NCBI GenBank assembly: GCA_902776645.1
Contig: CACYQT010000039.1
Coordinates: 1-35,052, forward strand
DNA length: 35,052 nucleotides
Reading direction: 5' to 3'
From: an uncultured bacterium
GTDB taxonomy: Bacteria > Verrucomicrobiota > Lentisphaeria > Oligosphaerales > Oligosphaeraceae
Part shown: piece after piece, positions 8,296 through 17,084 of the stretch
Layout: every line of letters begins with the position of its first letter
How positions within the stretch are numbered: position 1 is the stretch's first letter
The notes under the pieces: model-generated
The model's database searches: none
What the model was told of the DNA's origin: nothing
The model's input: the letters and a program-made list of their open reading frames with translations, nothing else
Made by a program: the position numbers and the translations under genes

Positions 8296-9351
8296 TCACG
8301 CCTTGCCGCCAAGCCGCTGGCCCGCGTATTTCTTTTCGCGGATGGGTTTCCACCACCATGCATTGTCCAGATACCACTGGACGGTCTTCCGGATGCCCGT
8401 GTCGAAGTTCTCCTCCGGCCGCCAGCCGAGATCCTTCTGGAGCTTGTCCGAATCAATGGCGTATCGGAGGTCATGGCCGGGGCGGTCCGTGACGAAGACG
8501 ATCTGGTCTGAGTATTTCCCTTGCTGCTTCGGGCGGAGGTCGTCGAGAATGTCGCAGATGGTGTTGACGACTTCAAGATTCGTCCGCTCGTTATGGCCGC
8601 CGATATTGTAGGTCTCTCCGGGGACGCCTTTTTCGTTGATGAGCCAAAGGGCTTTGGCATGGTCTTCGACATAGAGCCAGTCACGCACGTTCTCGCCCTT
8701 GCCGTAGATGGGCAGTTGTTTGCCGTCCAATGCGTTGAGAATGACGAGCGGGATCAGCTTCTCCGGAAAGTGGAAGGGGCCGTAGTTGTTGGAGCAGTTG
8801 CTGATGAGCACGGGGAGGTTGAACGTATGGCCCCATGCGCGGACGAGATGGTCGCTGGAGGCTTTGGAGGCGGAGTAGGGGGATTTGGGATCGTAGGGGG
8901 TGGTTTCCTTGAAGAAGCCTGTCGCGCCGAGGCTGCCGTAGACTTCGTCCGTGGAGATATGCTGGAAGCGGAACGCGGCTTTGCGTTCATCCGGCAGGGG
9001 GCGCCAGTATTCGAGAGCGCATTGCAGCAGGTTGGCGGTTCCGAGAACATTGGTTTTGACGAAGCAGAGCGGATCGTCGATGGATCGGTCCACATGGCTT
9101 TCGGCGGCCAGATGCATGATGGTGTCCGGCTGGAAGTCGTCGAAGAGGCGTTTGACGGCCGCCGGATCGCAGATGTCCGCCTGTTCAAAATGATAGAGCG
9201 GTGATTTTTCCACGGATTGGAGGCTTTCCAGATTGCCGGCGTATGTCAGTTTGTCGAGATTGACGACTTCCGCGAGCTGGTTGCCGACCAGATGACGGAT
9301 GAGCGCGGAGCCGATGAAACCCGCACCGCCTGTCACGATGACCTTTTTCAT
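8296..9351 (-). CDS. rmlB: dTDP-glucose 4,6-dehydratase
   Basis: 351 aa extended short-chain dehydrogenase. It shows the NAD-binding GGAGFIGS (residues 8-15), the dehydratase motif STDEVYG, the catalytic [12 protein letters not shown] (YxxxK) and the substrate motif [14 protein letters not shown]. It converts dTDP-glucose to dTDP-4-keto-6-deoxyglucose, consuming the product of rmlA next to it. A perfect Shine-Dalgarno AAGGAGG sits 5 bp before the ATG. The later pathway genes rmlC and rmlD are not in the window, so the final sugar (rhamnose or another 6-deoxy sugar) cannot be named. Confidence 0.96.
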   Translation of the reverse strand: MKKVIVTGGAGFIGSALIRHLVGNQLAEVVNLDKLTYAGNLESLQSVEKSPLYHFEQADICDPAAVKRLFDDFQPDTIMHLAAESHVDRSIDDPLCFVKTNVLGTANLLQCALEYWRPLPDERKAAFRFQHISTDEVYGSLGATGFFKETTPYDPKSPYSASKASSDHLVRAWGHTFNLPVLISNCSNNYGPFHFPEKLIPLVILNALDGKQLPIYGKGENVRDWLYVEDHAKALWLINEKGVPGETYNIGGHNERTNLEVVNTICDILDDLRPKQQGKYSDQIVFVTDRPGHDLRYAIDSDKLQKDLGWRPEENFDTGIRKTVQWYLDNAWWWKPIREKKYAGQRLGGKA

Positions 9352-9417
9352 GTTACCTCCTTGATTGGCAGTTTATGATTATTTCGATTGTTTTTTGTGG
9401 AAAACGACGCGTCGTCG

Positions 9418-11289
9418 TCAATTGTAGTCCATTTCGTTGCAACGGTATTCCTTGAGAAGAATGCCGTGTTTTCGGCAGAACTTCAGAAGTTCCGCCCGTT
9501 CTTCATGCTGGAAGTTGTCCGAGCAGACGACAATTTTTCCAAGTTTGTGTTTTTCATGGATTTGTTCAAGATCCTCCAACGTCCCGAGAACGCGGAGACC
9601 GTAGCAGTAGCTGTGGCTGAAGTGCGGGTTGCGGTCGATGAAGCCGATGATGTTTTCCCGTCCGGCGCGATCAATGTCGATGGCGACTGAATTGACGTAC
9701 ATTCGCCCTTGTGGGCAGATACCGCAAAGAAGAGTCGTGATGTCCGGAGTCGTGTTTGAGTAAGAGGCGTTGACGTGTTGCTTGATGAGGGCTATCCGCA
9801 GGGCGTGGAAGAGCATGCGTTCGCCGATGATGGCGGCGTCGGCGATGCCCGTGGCGGTGATGAATTCACGGAGGGTGAAAGGATAGAATTGGAAGATGGC
9901 GTTGATGATGGCGGATATGGAGAACGCTCCGGCGACGGTGAGAAGGAGCCAGAAGTATTCCTCCGTGGACGGGTAGTTCCAAAGGACGGAATAGGTGCGC
10001 GAGATGATGATGACCAGAAAGACCGGTATGATGAAAAAGGCTGTTTCGGTGTAGTCAAGATGGTTTCTGGCGAAGACGAAGGCGGCGGTGCAGATGCAGA
10101 CATCCCACATGGGGTTCAAGATATTGAGCAGGAGTCCGAAGCGTGGTTTCTGGTAGTTCTTATAGACGATTTCCGTCGAATGCCATAATTCGATGGATGC
10201 GTATCGGACAACGCAGATGGCGATGCTTGTGAAAACGATGATGAAGGACAGCCACCACAGTCTGGGGGGGATGAAGAGGATGCTGATGCCGACGCATGCC
10301 ATGACAATTGCAAGCAGGTAGATGCTGGAAACGGTCTTCTTCTGGTTTTTGTGGTAGTAGGTGAGCAAGCGGTGGTGGATGTGGTTGCTGTCCGCCTTCC
10401 CCAACGCGATAATATGTTGCAGGATTCTTTTAAAGAGGCTCTTCTGATGTTCCGGATCCTTCTCTACGGGATTGATGATACGGCGCCAGACGGCGAAGAA
10501 AATGTCCAGCACGGGGACGCCGCAGACCAGAATCGGAATCACGACGGCGGAGATGGTGGCGACTTGCGATGTGGCGTTGAGCCCTGCGACTCCAAGAATA
10601 TAGCCGATGCACATGCTGCCCGTGTCGCCCATGAAGAGTTTGGCCGGATGCCAGTTGTAGTAGAGGAATCCGCAGAGCGATCCCGCGAAAGTGAGAAGAA
10701 TGAGCGAGCTGAAACGGCTTCCCGTGAACCACGTGATGAAGGCGAGGGCGATGGCGGAGATGCAGCCGATGCCGCTTGCGAGACCGTCCACGCCGTCGAT
10801 CATGTTGAACGCATTGATCATGGCGGTGATCCAGAAAATGGTCAGGAACGCATTGAGCGGCGCGGCGATCTGCCATTTCGCATGGAGGTCGATATGGACT
10901 CCAAGATACCATGCGCAGGTGGCCGCGATGATTTGGAAGATGAATTTCACCTTGGCGGAAAGGCGGAATTTGTCATCGATGATGCCCAGGGGGATGAGAA
11001 TGGCGAGGGGGATGAAAAGTTTGAGGGTGGTCCAGCTGGGCTGGCAAGTCGTCACGTCACGTCCCAGCAAGGCATAGGCGACGACGACGATGAGAAATGC
11101 CGCCATGATGGCGATGCCTCCGCCGCGCGGGCACGTCTCAGTATGGATATGGCGTTTCTCCGGTTTGTCGAGCATGCCGAAGGTTTCGAGGACCGGTATG
11201 ATGGCATGCGTCAACAACATCGACAGCAACAATGCCGTCGCTGGCAGAAACAGGCAGATCGCCAAGGTTCGGATGCCTTCCTTGCTCAT
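9418..11289 (-). CDS. WecA/MraY-type sugar-phosphate transferase fused to a WbpM-like N-terminal region
   Basis: About 623 aa from the ATG at 11289; a TTG at 11331 would add 14 residues, and neither has a clear Shine-Dalgarno. The first about 370 residues are a polytopic transferase with the family motifs FNMIDGVDGLASG, YNWHPAKLFMGDTGS and HIHHRLL, so it should load a sugar-1-phosphate onto undecaprenyl phosphate and start glycan assembly. The remaining about 250 residues add about four TM segments and a cytoplasmic Rossmann-like part (ENIIGFIDRNP, GLRVLGTLEDLEQI, KIVVCSDN), resembling the N-terminal CoA_binding_3-type half of WbpM/CapD proteins. The catalytic half of such epimerase/dehydratases is absent. 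It heads the polysaccharide locus. Confidence 0.85.
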   Translation of the reverse strand: MSKEGIRTLAICLFLPATALLLSMLLTHAIIPVLETFGMLDKPEKRHIHTETCPRGGGIAIMAAFLIVVVAYALLGRDVTTCQPSWTTLKLFIPLAILIPLGIIDDKFRLSAKVKFIFQIIAATCAWYLGVHIDLHAKWQIAAPLNAFLTIFWITAMINAFNMIDGVDGLASGIGCISAIALAFITWFTGSRFSSLILLTFAGSLCGFLYYNWHPAKLFMGDTGSMCIGYILGVAGLNATSQVATISAVVIPILVCGVPVLDIFFAVWRRIINPVEKDPEHQKSLFKRILQHIIALGKADSNHIHHRLLTYYHKNQKKTVSSIYLLAIVMACVGISILFIPPRLWWLSFIIVFTSIAICVVRYASIELWHSTEIVYKNYQKPRFGLLLNILNPMWDVCICTAAFVFARNHLDYTETAFFIIPVFLVIIISRTYSVLWNYPSTEEYFWLLLTVAGAFSISAIINAIFQFYPFTLREFITATGIADAAIIGERMLFHALRIALIKQHVNASYSNTTPDITTLLCGICPQGRMYVNSVAIDIDRAGRENIIGFIDRNPHFSHSYCYGLRVLGTLEDLEQIHEKHKLGKIVVCSDNFQHEERAELLKFCRKHGILLKEYRCNEMDYN

Positions 11290-11550
11290 GTTGTTTTTTG
11301 ATCTTGTTGATGACGGACTCTTCTCTTTCAACTATAATATGGCTTCATTTTATTGTTTTCATAGAAAAGAATATGAAAAAAAGGTAAAAACGTGTTCGAT
11401 TGTGGAAGGGGAGACATTGCGCGGCTGTTCGGCGGGTATGGAAAAACGGCCATCCGCGAGGTTTAATTCCTGAATGAATGGCATTTTTGCAAAAAACCTT
11501 TATCTTATAAAGTAGAGGGAGAAGTCCAATGCCGAGTCAAAGAAGAAACC
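11290..11550. promoter_or_regulatory. Divergent intergenic region
   Basis: About 260 bp between the divergent WecA-fusion gene and the O-antigen ligase gene must hold both promoters. Candidate boxes are AT-rich: TATTATAG on the minus strand around 11332-11341, and TTATAAAG around 11505-11512 on the plus strand preceded by TTGCAA at 11487, a spacing too short to be convincing. No RNA gene or coding frame in the middle stands out. Confidence 0.4.
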
Positions 11551-14500
11551 ATGCCAGAAGAATACGACTACCCACGTATGCATGCGCCGTCTGAGTCCGG
11601 GCATCATCATCACCACCATCATCATCACTCCTCCACGTCGTCATCGTCGTCCGATTCCGGGCGCCATCATCATTCGCGGATGTGGGACCACATCCAGGAG
11701 AAGGCGAGCAAGGTGTTCCATGCGATGGCGAAACTTCCGTTCGCCGTCGCCCTGGGGCTGGTGGTTCTCATGCCGTTGGCGTATTTCGGCGGCGAACGCT
11801 GGTGGATGCCGACCGTCTGGCTGGGATTGGTTCTGGCTTATACGATGTGGGGGCTTTCCGTCTGGTGGTGCGGGAAGGACTACGCGCATGTGAAACTTTC
11901 CGTCTGGGGACTGCTGTTCCTTATTCCGCTGCTGGTCGGCGCTCTTCAGCTTGCGCCTCTCAAAGGAGTGACGAAGTTGTTGTCGCCGAAGGCGTTCAGC
12001 CAATGGGAGGCCATGGCGGTGCTGGCCAAGGACATGGAGACGCCAGAGCTTGAACCGGAGGAGTCTGATGACGCGGAGGCGGTCGCGGAGGCTTTGAAAG
12101 AGGCGGAGAAGATTGATTTGAAGCGCGGGAAGATGCGGACGCGGATAAGCGTCTCGCCGGACGATACCATGCAGATGTGCAGTCTGTTCGGCATCTGCCT
12201 TTTCCTGTTCATCTTGCTGACGAGCAAGCTGCATCATACCTACCAGATAAGGCTCGTGCTGCTGGCCATCATCGCGACGGCGCTCGGCAATGCGATATTC
12301 GCTTTTGTTGAATCGTTTGGAAGCGTGGCGGCGGGAATGAACCAGCGGGAGTCGTTCAACGGCGTCTTCGGCAACCGCAACCATTTCGCGTTCATGATGA
12401 TGATGGGCGTCATGTCCACGGTCGGCCTGATGGGCATCCTGACGGGATCGAAGCGTCACGGCAGCAAGCTGGAGGCATGGTGGACGAAACTGCTGGTGCC
12501 GTTGGGCATCATCCTGTTCGTGTTGTTGACGGCGATGGTCATGAGCCTTTCCCGAGGCGCGTTCATGGCGACAGTCGTTTCGTTGCTGCTTTTCGGCGTG
12601 TTCTGGGCATTCAGCATCCGCGGGCAGTCGATGCACATGCGTCAGAAGACGTTCGCGTTGCTGGCGGTGGTCGCGGTGGCGTTTCTGATCGGCATGCCGT
12701 TTGTGCTGCAGCGGTTGTCCGAACGCTACGAGGCGTTGACGGCGGAGGATATCACGATGGATTCCCGTGTCGAAGTGTGGAAAGACAGCTGCCGCATGAT
12801 AAAGGACTACTGGCGGTTAGGCGCCGGACTGGGCGGTTTCGAGACGTCCATCCAGCCTTACGAGGACGGACGTTTCACGGATGCGCGCATCGCCCATGCC
12901 CACAACGACTTTCTGGAATTGACGGCGGAGATAGGGGTTCCGGCCATGGTGCTGATGATGGCCATGGCGCTCGTCATGTGGTTCCGTTCCATGTACAGGA
13001 TTCTCCATCATCAGGAGAGGACGTATCGATGGGCAGGATTGGGCGCAGGCGTGGCGCTGATAGGCGTCACGTTGCACGAATGCGTCGAATTCAACCTTCT
13101 GGCCTGGTCCAACGCATTGGTGTTCACGGCGTTGCTGTCAGTCGTCGCCGTGTGCGGAAGCAGCCGCCACCGCCGTTTGAAACATGAAAAGACGGAGGAG
13201 GAGAAGGCGAAGGAATCGGCGACGAACCGTGAGAAGCGTCGTCAGAACCGCCATGACAGATGGCGTTGGCGTCTTGCGCTCGTCCCGTTGTCGCTGGCCG
13301 TACTGTTCATCGGGGTGCCGGTCTGCGGGAAGCGGATGTACGCCGGATGGAAGTATTCGGATTTTCTCAATGACCTGCGGCAGCCGGTCGTCGAGGGGAG
13401 GCCTGTGAAATTCGACTGCGAGCGGCGTATCAAGATGCTGCAGGGCATCATGCGTTGCTGGCCGGACGACCATTATGTCCTTTGGCGCAGTTCGGCCGTG
13501 AAAGCGGAGGCCGCGGACGAATACAATGAGCAGTATTGGCAAGAGGCTTGCGTGGAAAGCGCGCGTTCTATCATGACGGCGCCTGGCGACGGCGACGCGG
13601 CCTTGCAGTGCGCGATCTACTGGGAGGCCGCGAAGGATTGCTCCCAGCTGACGCGGACACGGCGGCTGATTGTCAGTTTGTACGACTGGGCGGTGCAATG
13701 CCAGCCGACGCTGGCGGAGACGCGTCGTCGGGCTGGCATGGCCGCCTACCGCGCATATGTGCTGGCGGAGAGTTTCGATGATCCGCAGACCGAGACGCTG
13801 AAGCAGAAGGCCCATGACCATCTGCTGGCCGCGCTGGCCTATGGCAGCAGGTCGTACGACACCATATTCTCGATTCTGGTAGAGCTTCTGGGCGGCGTGA
13901 AGCAGTTGGCGGAAGTCATTCCGGACAATTTGGATGCGCAGAAGGCGATGGTGCGTCTGCTGTTGCGTCGTCGGCTTTTTGACGAGGCTCTCCAATTGAC
14001 GGAGCGTCTGCGTAAAATGGATCTTGAGCCGAAAGAACATCTGGAACTGCTCAAGACGAAATGCTCGATTCTTGAAATGTCCGGACGTCACGAGGCGCGT
14101 GCGGAAGCCTGGCGTGAGCTGCTCGCCTTGCAGGAAGCGCAACTGCCGTTGGACGAGGCCTCTGCAAAATTCTCTGACGGCGAGCCGCGGGAGGCCCTCA
14201 ATCTTCTTCTGAAGAAACGCGGCAATGTCGTTCTTTGCCAGCGTGAGATTCTGCTCGAGGCGCAGTTGCAGTCCTTCCTGGGCAAGTACGAAGAAACCGT
14301 CCAGACGTTGATGCGTCTGGCGTACATCGAGGGGCCTGTCGAACGGGAGGTCATCGACGGAGCTGAAAAATTGCTGGGCGGTTCCGAAAGTTCATGGAAG
14401 GAATCGGTCGCCTTGCGCGTCCGTTTCCTGGAGAAGGTCCTGTATGTGAAGCGTGGCCTGCATGGCGATGCTCTTGCAAGGGATTTCGAGACGCTGGAGA

Positions 14501-15129
14501 AGGAGTTCGAAGCAGGGCGTCCGCAATGGCTGCAGCGTCATTTGGCCTCTTATTACGCAGGGCTTGTCTGGGAGGGAACCCATAAGAAGGAAGAGGCGAT
14601 CGCCGCCTACCGCCGTTGTCTGGAAATCTGCCCGAACCATCTGTGGTCACTGCAGCATCTGGCTGTGTTGGATCCTTTGTCGCTCAACGACAAGGAGCTG
14701 GAGCTTCTGGACTTGTCGACGCGGCGGCTGTCTCCGATTGCGACGCTGACAACCGGCATGCTTTGGCTTGGCGTCAACGCCAAGCCTGATACGCTGACGG
14801 CCCTCTACATGCCGTTGCGTTTCGAGTATTTGTTCCTGTGCGTTTCCGAGGTGACGAGCCATTTGCGCGCCACGATGGTGTTTGGCGACAAGCATGGCGC
14901 GGTGTTCTCCGATCATATCGAGCCGCATGACGGGATGGAATACACGTTGCGCGTCGGAGAAGTGATGCGTGTGACGCGTGCCGAATGGCAGCCTGTGACG
15001 CTCACGTTGTCGTCAAAGCGGCGGATGCTCGCCAATGGCGATGTCGCGATCCGTTACGGCGGATTCTCGGCGAAAGCCTTTGCCGTGAACATCCACGGCG
15101 TGTCCAGAAAGCCGCGTTCAGGAAAGTGA
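11551..15129 (+). CDS. O-antigen ligase/polymerase-family membrane protein with TPR region
   Basis: 1192 aa. The hydrophilic N-terminus has nine consecutive histidines (residues 18-26) then a Ser/His-rich stretch. A polytopic half follows (about 55-600) with the Wzy_C/O-antigen ligase features GVFGNRNHFAF, MSLSRGAFMA, RVEVWKDS, GAGLGGFET and the loop motif AHAHNDFLELTAEIG. After a charged Lys/Glu/Arg linker (about 540-570) and one more TM, residues about 600-1100 are helical repeats of TPR type (for example EEAIAAYRRCLEICPNH), probably periplasmic. The C-terminus is beta-like. Family members join or polymerise lipid-linked glycans in the periplasm. It is divergent from the polysaccharide locus and probably acts on its product. 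It overlaps the convergent radC gene by 12 bp. Confidence 0.85.
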   Translation: MPEEYDYPRMHAPSESGHHHHHHHHHSSTSSSSSDSGRHHHSRMWDHIQEKASKVFHAMAKLPFAVALGLVVLMPLAYFGGERWWMPTVWLGLVLAYTMWGLSVWWCGKDYAHVKLSVWGLLFLIPLLVGALQLAPLKGVTKLLSPKAFSQWEAMAVLAKDMETPELEPEESDDAEAVAEALKEAEKIDLKRGKMRTRISVSPDDTMQMCSLFGICLFLFILLTSKLHHTYQIRLVLLAIIATALGNAIFAFVESFGSVAAGMNQRESFNGVFGNRNHFAFMMMMGVMSTVGLMGILTGSKRHGSKLEAWWTKLLVPLGIILFVLLTAMVMSLSRGAFMATVVSLLLFGVFWAFSIRGQSMHMRQKTFALLAVVAVAFLIGMPFVLQRLSERYEALTAEDITMDSRVEVWKDSCRMIKDYWRLGAGLGGFETSIQPYEDGRFTDARIAHAHNDFLELTAEIGVPAMVLMMAMALVMWFRSMYRILHHQERTYRWAGLGAGVALIGVTLHECVEFNLLAWSNALVFTALLSVVAVCGSSRHRRLKHEKTEEEKAKESATNREKRRQNRHDRWRWRLALVPLSLAVLFIGVPVCGKRMYAGWKYSDFLNDLRQPVVEGRPVKFDCERRIKMLQGIMRCWPDDHYVLWRSSAVKAEAADEYNEQYWQEACVESARSIMTAPGDGDAALQCAIYWEAAKDCSQLTRTRRLIVSLYDWAVQCQPTLAETRRRAGMAAYRAYVLAESFDDPQTETLKQKAHDHLLAALAYGSRSYDTIFSILVELLGGVKQLAEVIPDNLDAQKAMVRLLLRRRLFDEALQLTERLRKMDLEPKEHLELLKTKCSILEMSGRHEARAEAWRELLALQEAQLPLDEASAKFSDGEPREALNLLLKKRGNVVLCQREILLEAQLQSFLGKYEETVQTLMRLAYIEGPVEREVIDGAEKLLGGSESSWKESVALRVRFLEKVLYVKRGLHGDALARDFETLEKEFEAGRPQWLQRHLASYYAGLVWEGTHKKEEAIAAYRRCLEICPNHLWSLQHLAVLDPLSLNDKELELLDLSTRRLSPIATLTTGMLWLGVNAKPDTLTALYMPLRFEYLFLCVSEVTSHLRATMVFGDKHGAVFSDHIEPHDGMEYTLRVGEVMRVTRAEWQPVTLTLSSKRRMLANGDVAIRYGGFSAKAFAVNIHGVSRKPRSGK

Positions 15130-15882
15130 GCACAATTGCTCCTTTAATCCGTTCAAATCCAATAAGTTGTTTAGGCTGAACGAAAAGTAGCCTGGCTTGT
15201 TCGGGGCTGGCCGAAGCGCGACGACGAGATGGTCCGTCATCTGGATGTCCATGATTTCGGCCGCCATGAGCAGTGTGTAAGTCAGTTTGATATCTTCTTC
15301 GGAGGGCGTCGGATCATCGGACGGATGGGTATGGCAGAGGATGAAGGAGCGGCAGGCTTCGCGGACGGCGGGGCGGAAGATTTCCCGCGGGTGGAGGAGC
15401 GCCCTGTCGAGAATGCCGATGGAGATCAGTTCGTCGCGGATGAGGCGGCTTTGCGAGTCCAGCAGGAAGACATGCGTCTCCTCCTTTTCACGCGATTGGA
15501 TGGCGTCGCGCATATACTCGGCGATGAAATCCGGATTGTTGAAGAGCGGCCGCATGGCGAGACGGAGCTTGACCAGCCGTTTGGCGAGCGTGAAGGCCGC
15601 GCAAAGTCCGACGGCTTTCGCTTCGCCGATGCCGCCGATTTCACGGAGCTGCCGGACGGTGGCAGAACTCAAGTCCAGCAGATTGTCGTCAAACGAACGA
15701 AGCAGTTCATTTGCGAGTTCGAGCACGTTTTTTCCATGGGTTCCCGTACGAAGCAGGACGGCGAGAAGTTCGCTGTCCGTCAGAGAATCCGGGCCTTGGT
15801 TCTGGAATCGTTCCCGCGGCAGGTTGTCTCCTTCCAAGGATGTCTGCATGTTGTTGGTATGTTGTTGCTTAGGTTGTTTCAT
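15118..15882 (-). CDS. radC: RadC family JAB-domain protein
   Basis: 254 aa, usual RadC length. An N-terminal helix-hairpin-helix part (LTDSELLAVLLRTGTHGKNVLELANELL and GGIGEAKAV) precedes the JAB metalloprotease-like domain with the RadC signature CHTHPSDDPTPSEEDIKLT (the common form is HNHPSG) and a C-terminal DHLVVA. The biochemical role of RadC proteins is uncertain despite the DNA-repair name. The start ATG overlaps the stop of the upstream QueG-like gene by 4 bp (ATGA), so they are translationally coupled. The 3' end overlaps the convergent ligase gene by 12 bp. Confidence 0.92.
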   Translation of the reverse strand: MKQPKQQHTNNMQTSLEGDNLPRERFQNQGPDSLTDSELLAVLLRTGTHGKNVLELANELLRSFDDNLLDLSSATVRQLREIGGIGEAKAVGLCAAFTLAKRLVKLRLAMRPLFNNPDFIAEYMRDAIQSREKEETHVFLLDSQSRLIRDELISIGILDRALLHPREIFRPAVREACRSFILCHTHPSDDPTPSEEDIKLTYTLLMAAEIMDIQMTDHLVVALRPAPNKPGYFSFSLNNLLDLNGLKEQLCSLS

Positions 15883-16991
15883 GGCCAGACCTCAATGGTT
15901 TGGCGGACGGTCGGTGAAGCGCACAACGCAAGCAGCTCCTGCTTGCTGGCGTCGCGGATGTCTGGCGGAAGTTGCTGCCCGATGGCCGCCGCCGCATTGC
16001 GTTTCAGGACGGTTGTTCCCGTATGGTCAAGGGCGGTTCCTTTGATGAGCCGCGTGACAGCGGCGGACGGCATGCGCAGGAATTCTTCCGCGTCAACGGC
16101 CAGAGGCTTGACGTAGTTTGTTTTTGGACAAGAGCTTGTGCATTTTCCGCAGCCGTAGAGCGTCGGCCCGAGGAGGATTTGCTGTTCCCATGTTAGCGGT
16201 TTTCGGTATTCACCTGATAGCCATGCGCGGCAACGGCGGACTTGGAAGCCTTCGGCCGAGCCGAAGGCTTTTGTGGGGCATGCCTTGAGGCATGCTCCGC
16301 AATGCGGACATTCCGCTGGCGCGTCCAGAAGCCTCGGCGGAAGATCATGCGCGGTGAACAGGATGGCGAGATTGACGCCGCATGCGTAACGATCGTCGTA
16401 GATGAGCGAATTCATCGCGCGGGAGCCGATACCCGCGATTTGCGCAAGTGGTTTCTCCAGAACGGGTTCGCTGTCGACGCCCAATTCCGTCTGGGCCGGT
16501 CCGAACTGCTGGAGCAGCAGTTCTTCAAGCCGTTTGAGTTTTTTCCGTCCTGTCTCATGATAGTCTTTGTCCAACGCGTAGGGGGCGATTTCCGCGAAGG
16601 GGCGGCCATCGTGGGCCGACGGCAGTTGGAGCAATGGCGAATCGTCGCGTTCTGGAAGGAAACTGGCGATGACAAGTGATTTGGCCCAAGGACGTTGTGC
16701 AAACGGCTCGACCAGAATGTCCCGTTTGGAGTCGATATAGTTTAAAGCACCGGCATTGCTTCGCAGCCATTCGTCGAGATGCTTGGAGAGGCTGCCGTCC
16801 GCAAGGCGCGGCGGTTTCAGACAGGCGATTTTGACGAAGCCTGCCTGTTCGGCCAATGATGGGTAATCTGGTTGCTGCACGGATCGGAAAAGGCGATGTT
16901 TGAACTGTAAGACGGTCGAAAGGACGGAAAGGGCAATAAAAATCCATGTTGAGCCGTTTTTTTTCAGCGGAAAACATGGAATATTTGCCAT
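15879..16991 (-). CDS. queG: QueG-type epoxyqueuosine reductase (diverged)
   Basis: 370 aa cobalamin/iron-sulfur reductase family, last step of queuosine tRNA modification. Visible are VDSEPVLEKPLAQIAGIG (VDS holds the catalytic Asp of the family), the first 4Fe-4S motif CPHCGACLKACPTKAF, the second set GCGKCTSSCPKTN, and a GTALDHTGTTVLKRNAAAAIG segment matching the family's post-cluster helix. Two features are odd. The usual GWxGKN/H segment after AGxG reads GSRAMN. The first about 45 residues include a hydrophobic stretch unlike QueG, so the true start may be further in (GTG or TTG codons exist near residue 38 or 46), though none has a good ribosome site. It is coupled to radC downstream. 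Confidence 0.75.
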   Translation of the reverse strand: MANIPCFPLKKNGSTWIFIALSVLSTVLQFKHRLFRSVQQPDYPSLAEQAGFVKIACLKPPRLADGSLSKHLDEWLRSNAGALNYIDSKRDILVEPFAQRPWAKSLVIASFLPERDDSPLLQLPSAHDGRPFAEIAPYALDKDYHETGRKKLKRLEELLLQQFGPAQTELGVDSEPVLEKPLAQIAGIGSRAMNSLIYDDRYACGVNLAILFTAHDLPPRLLDAPAECPHCGACLKACPTKAFGSAEGFQVRRCRAWLSGEYRKPLTWEQQILLGPTLYGCGKCTSSCPKTNYVKPLAVDAEEFLRMPSAAVTRLIKGTALDHTGTTVLKRNAAAAIGQQLPPDIRDASKQELLALCASPTVRQTIEVWP

Positions 16992-17084
16992 GTATATATT
17001 ATGATAATAATAGTCTGAGAGTTTGCCAGTCGCGAACGCGATTTTTCATGGCGACAGGACGGTTTTTTTGACAGGAGCGAATGA

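Noticed and set aside
9398..9420. Palindrome ACGACGCGTCGT as a terminator of the WecA-fusion gene
   Set aside because: It leaves no loop and has only a short T-stretch on the minus strand, and it overlaps the stop codon; it is more likely chance.
11602..11628. His-tag or cloning-vector contamination
   Set aside because: The His run is flanked by native coding sequence continuous with a normal ligase, uses mixed His codons, and no vector sequence is seen.
15118..15882. RadC as a sign of a genomic island or plasmid
   Set aside because: There is no integrase, att repeat or composition change, and it is coupled to a queG-like gene, so it looks chromosomal.
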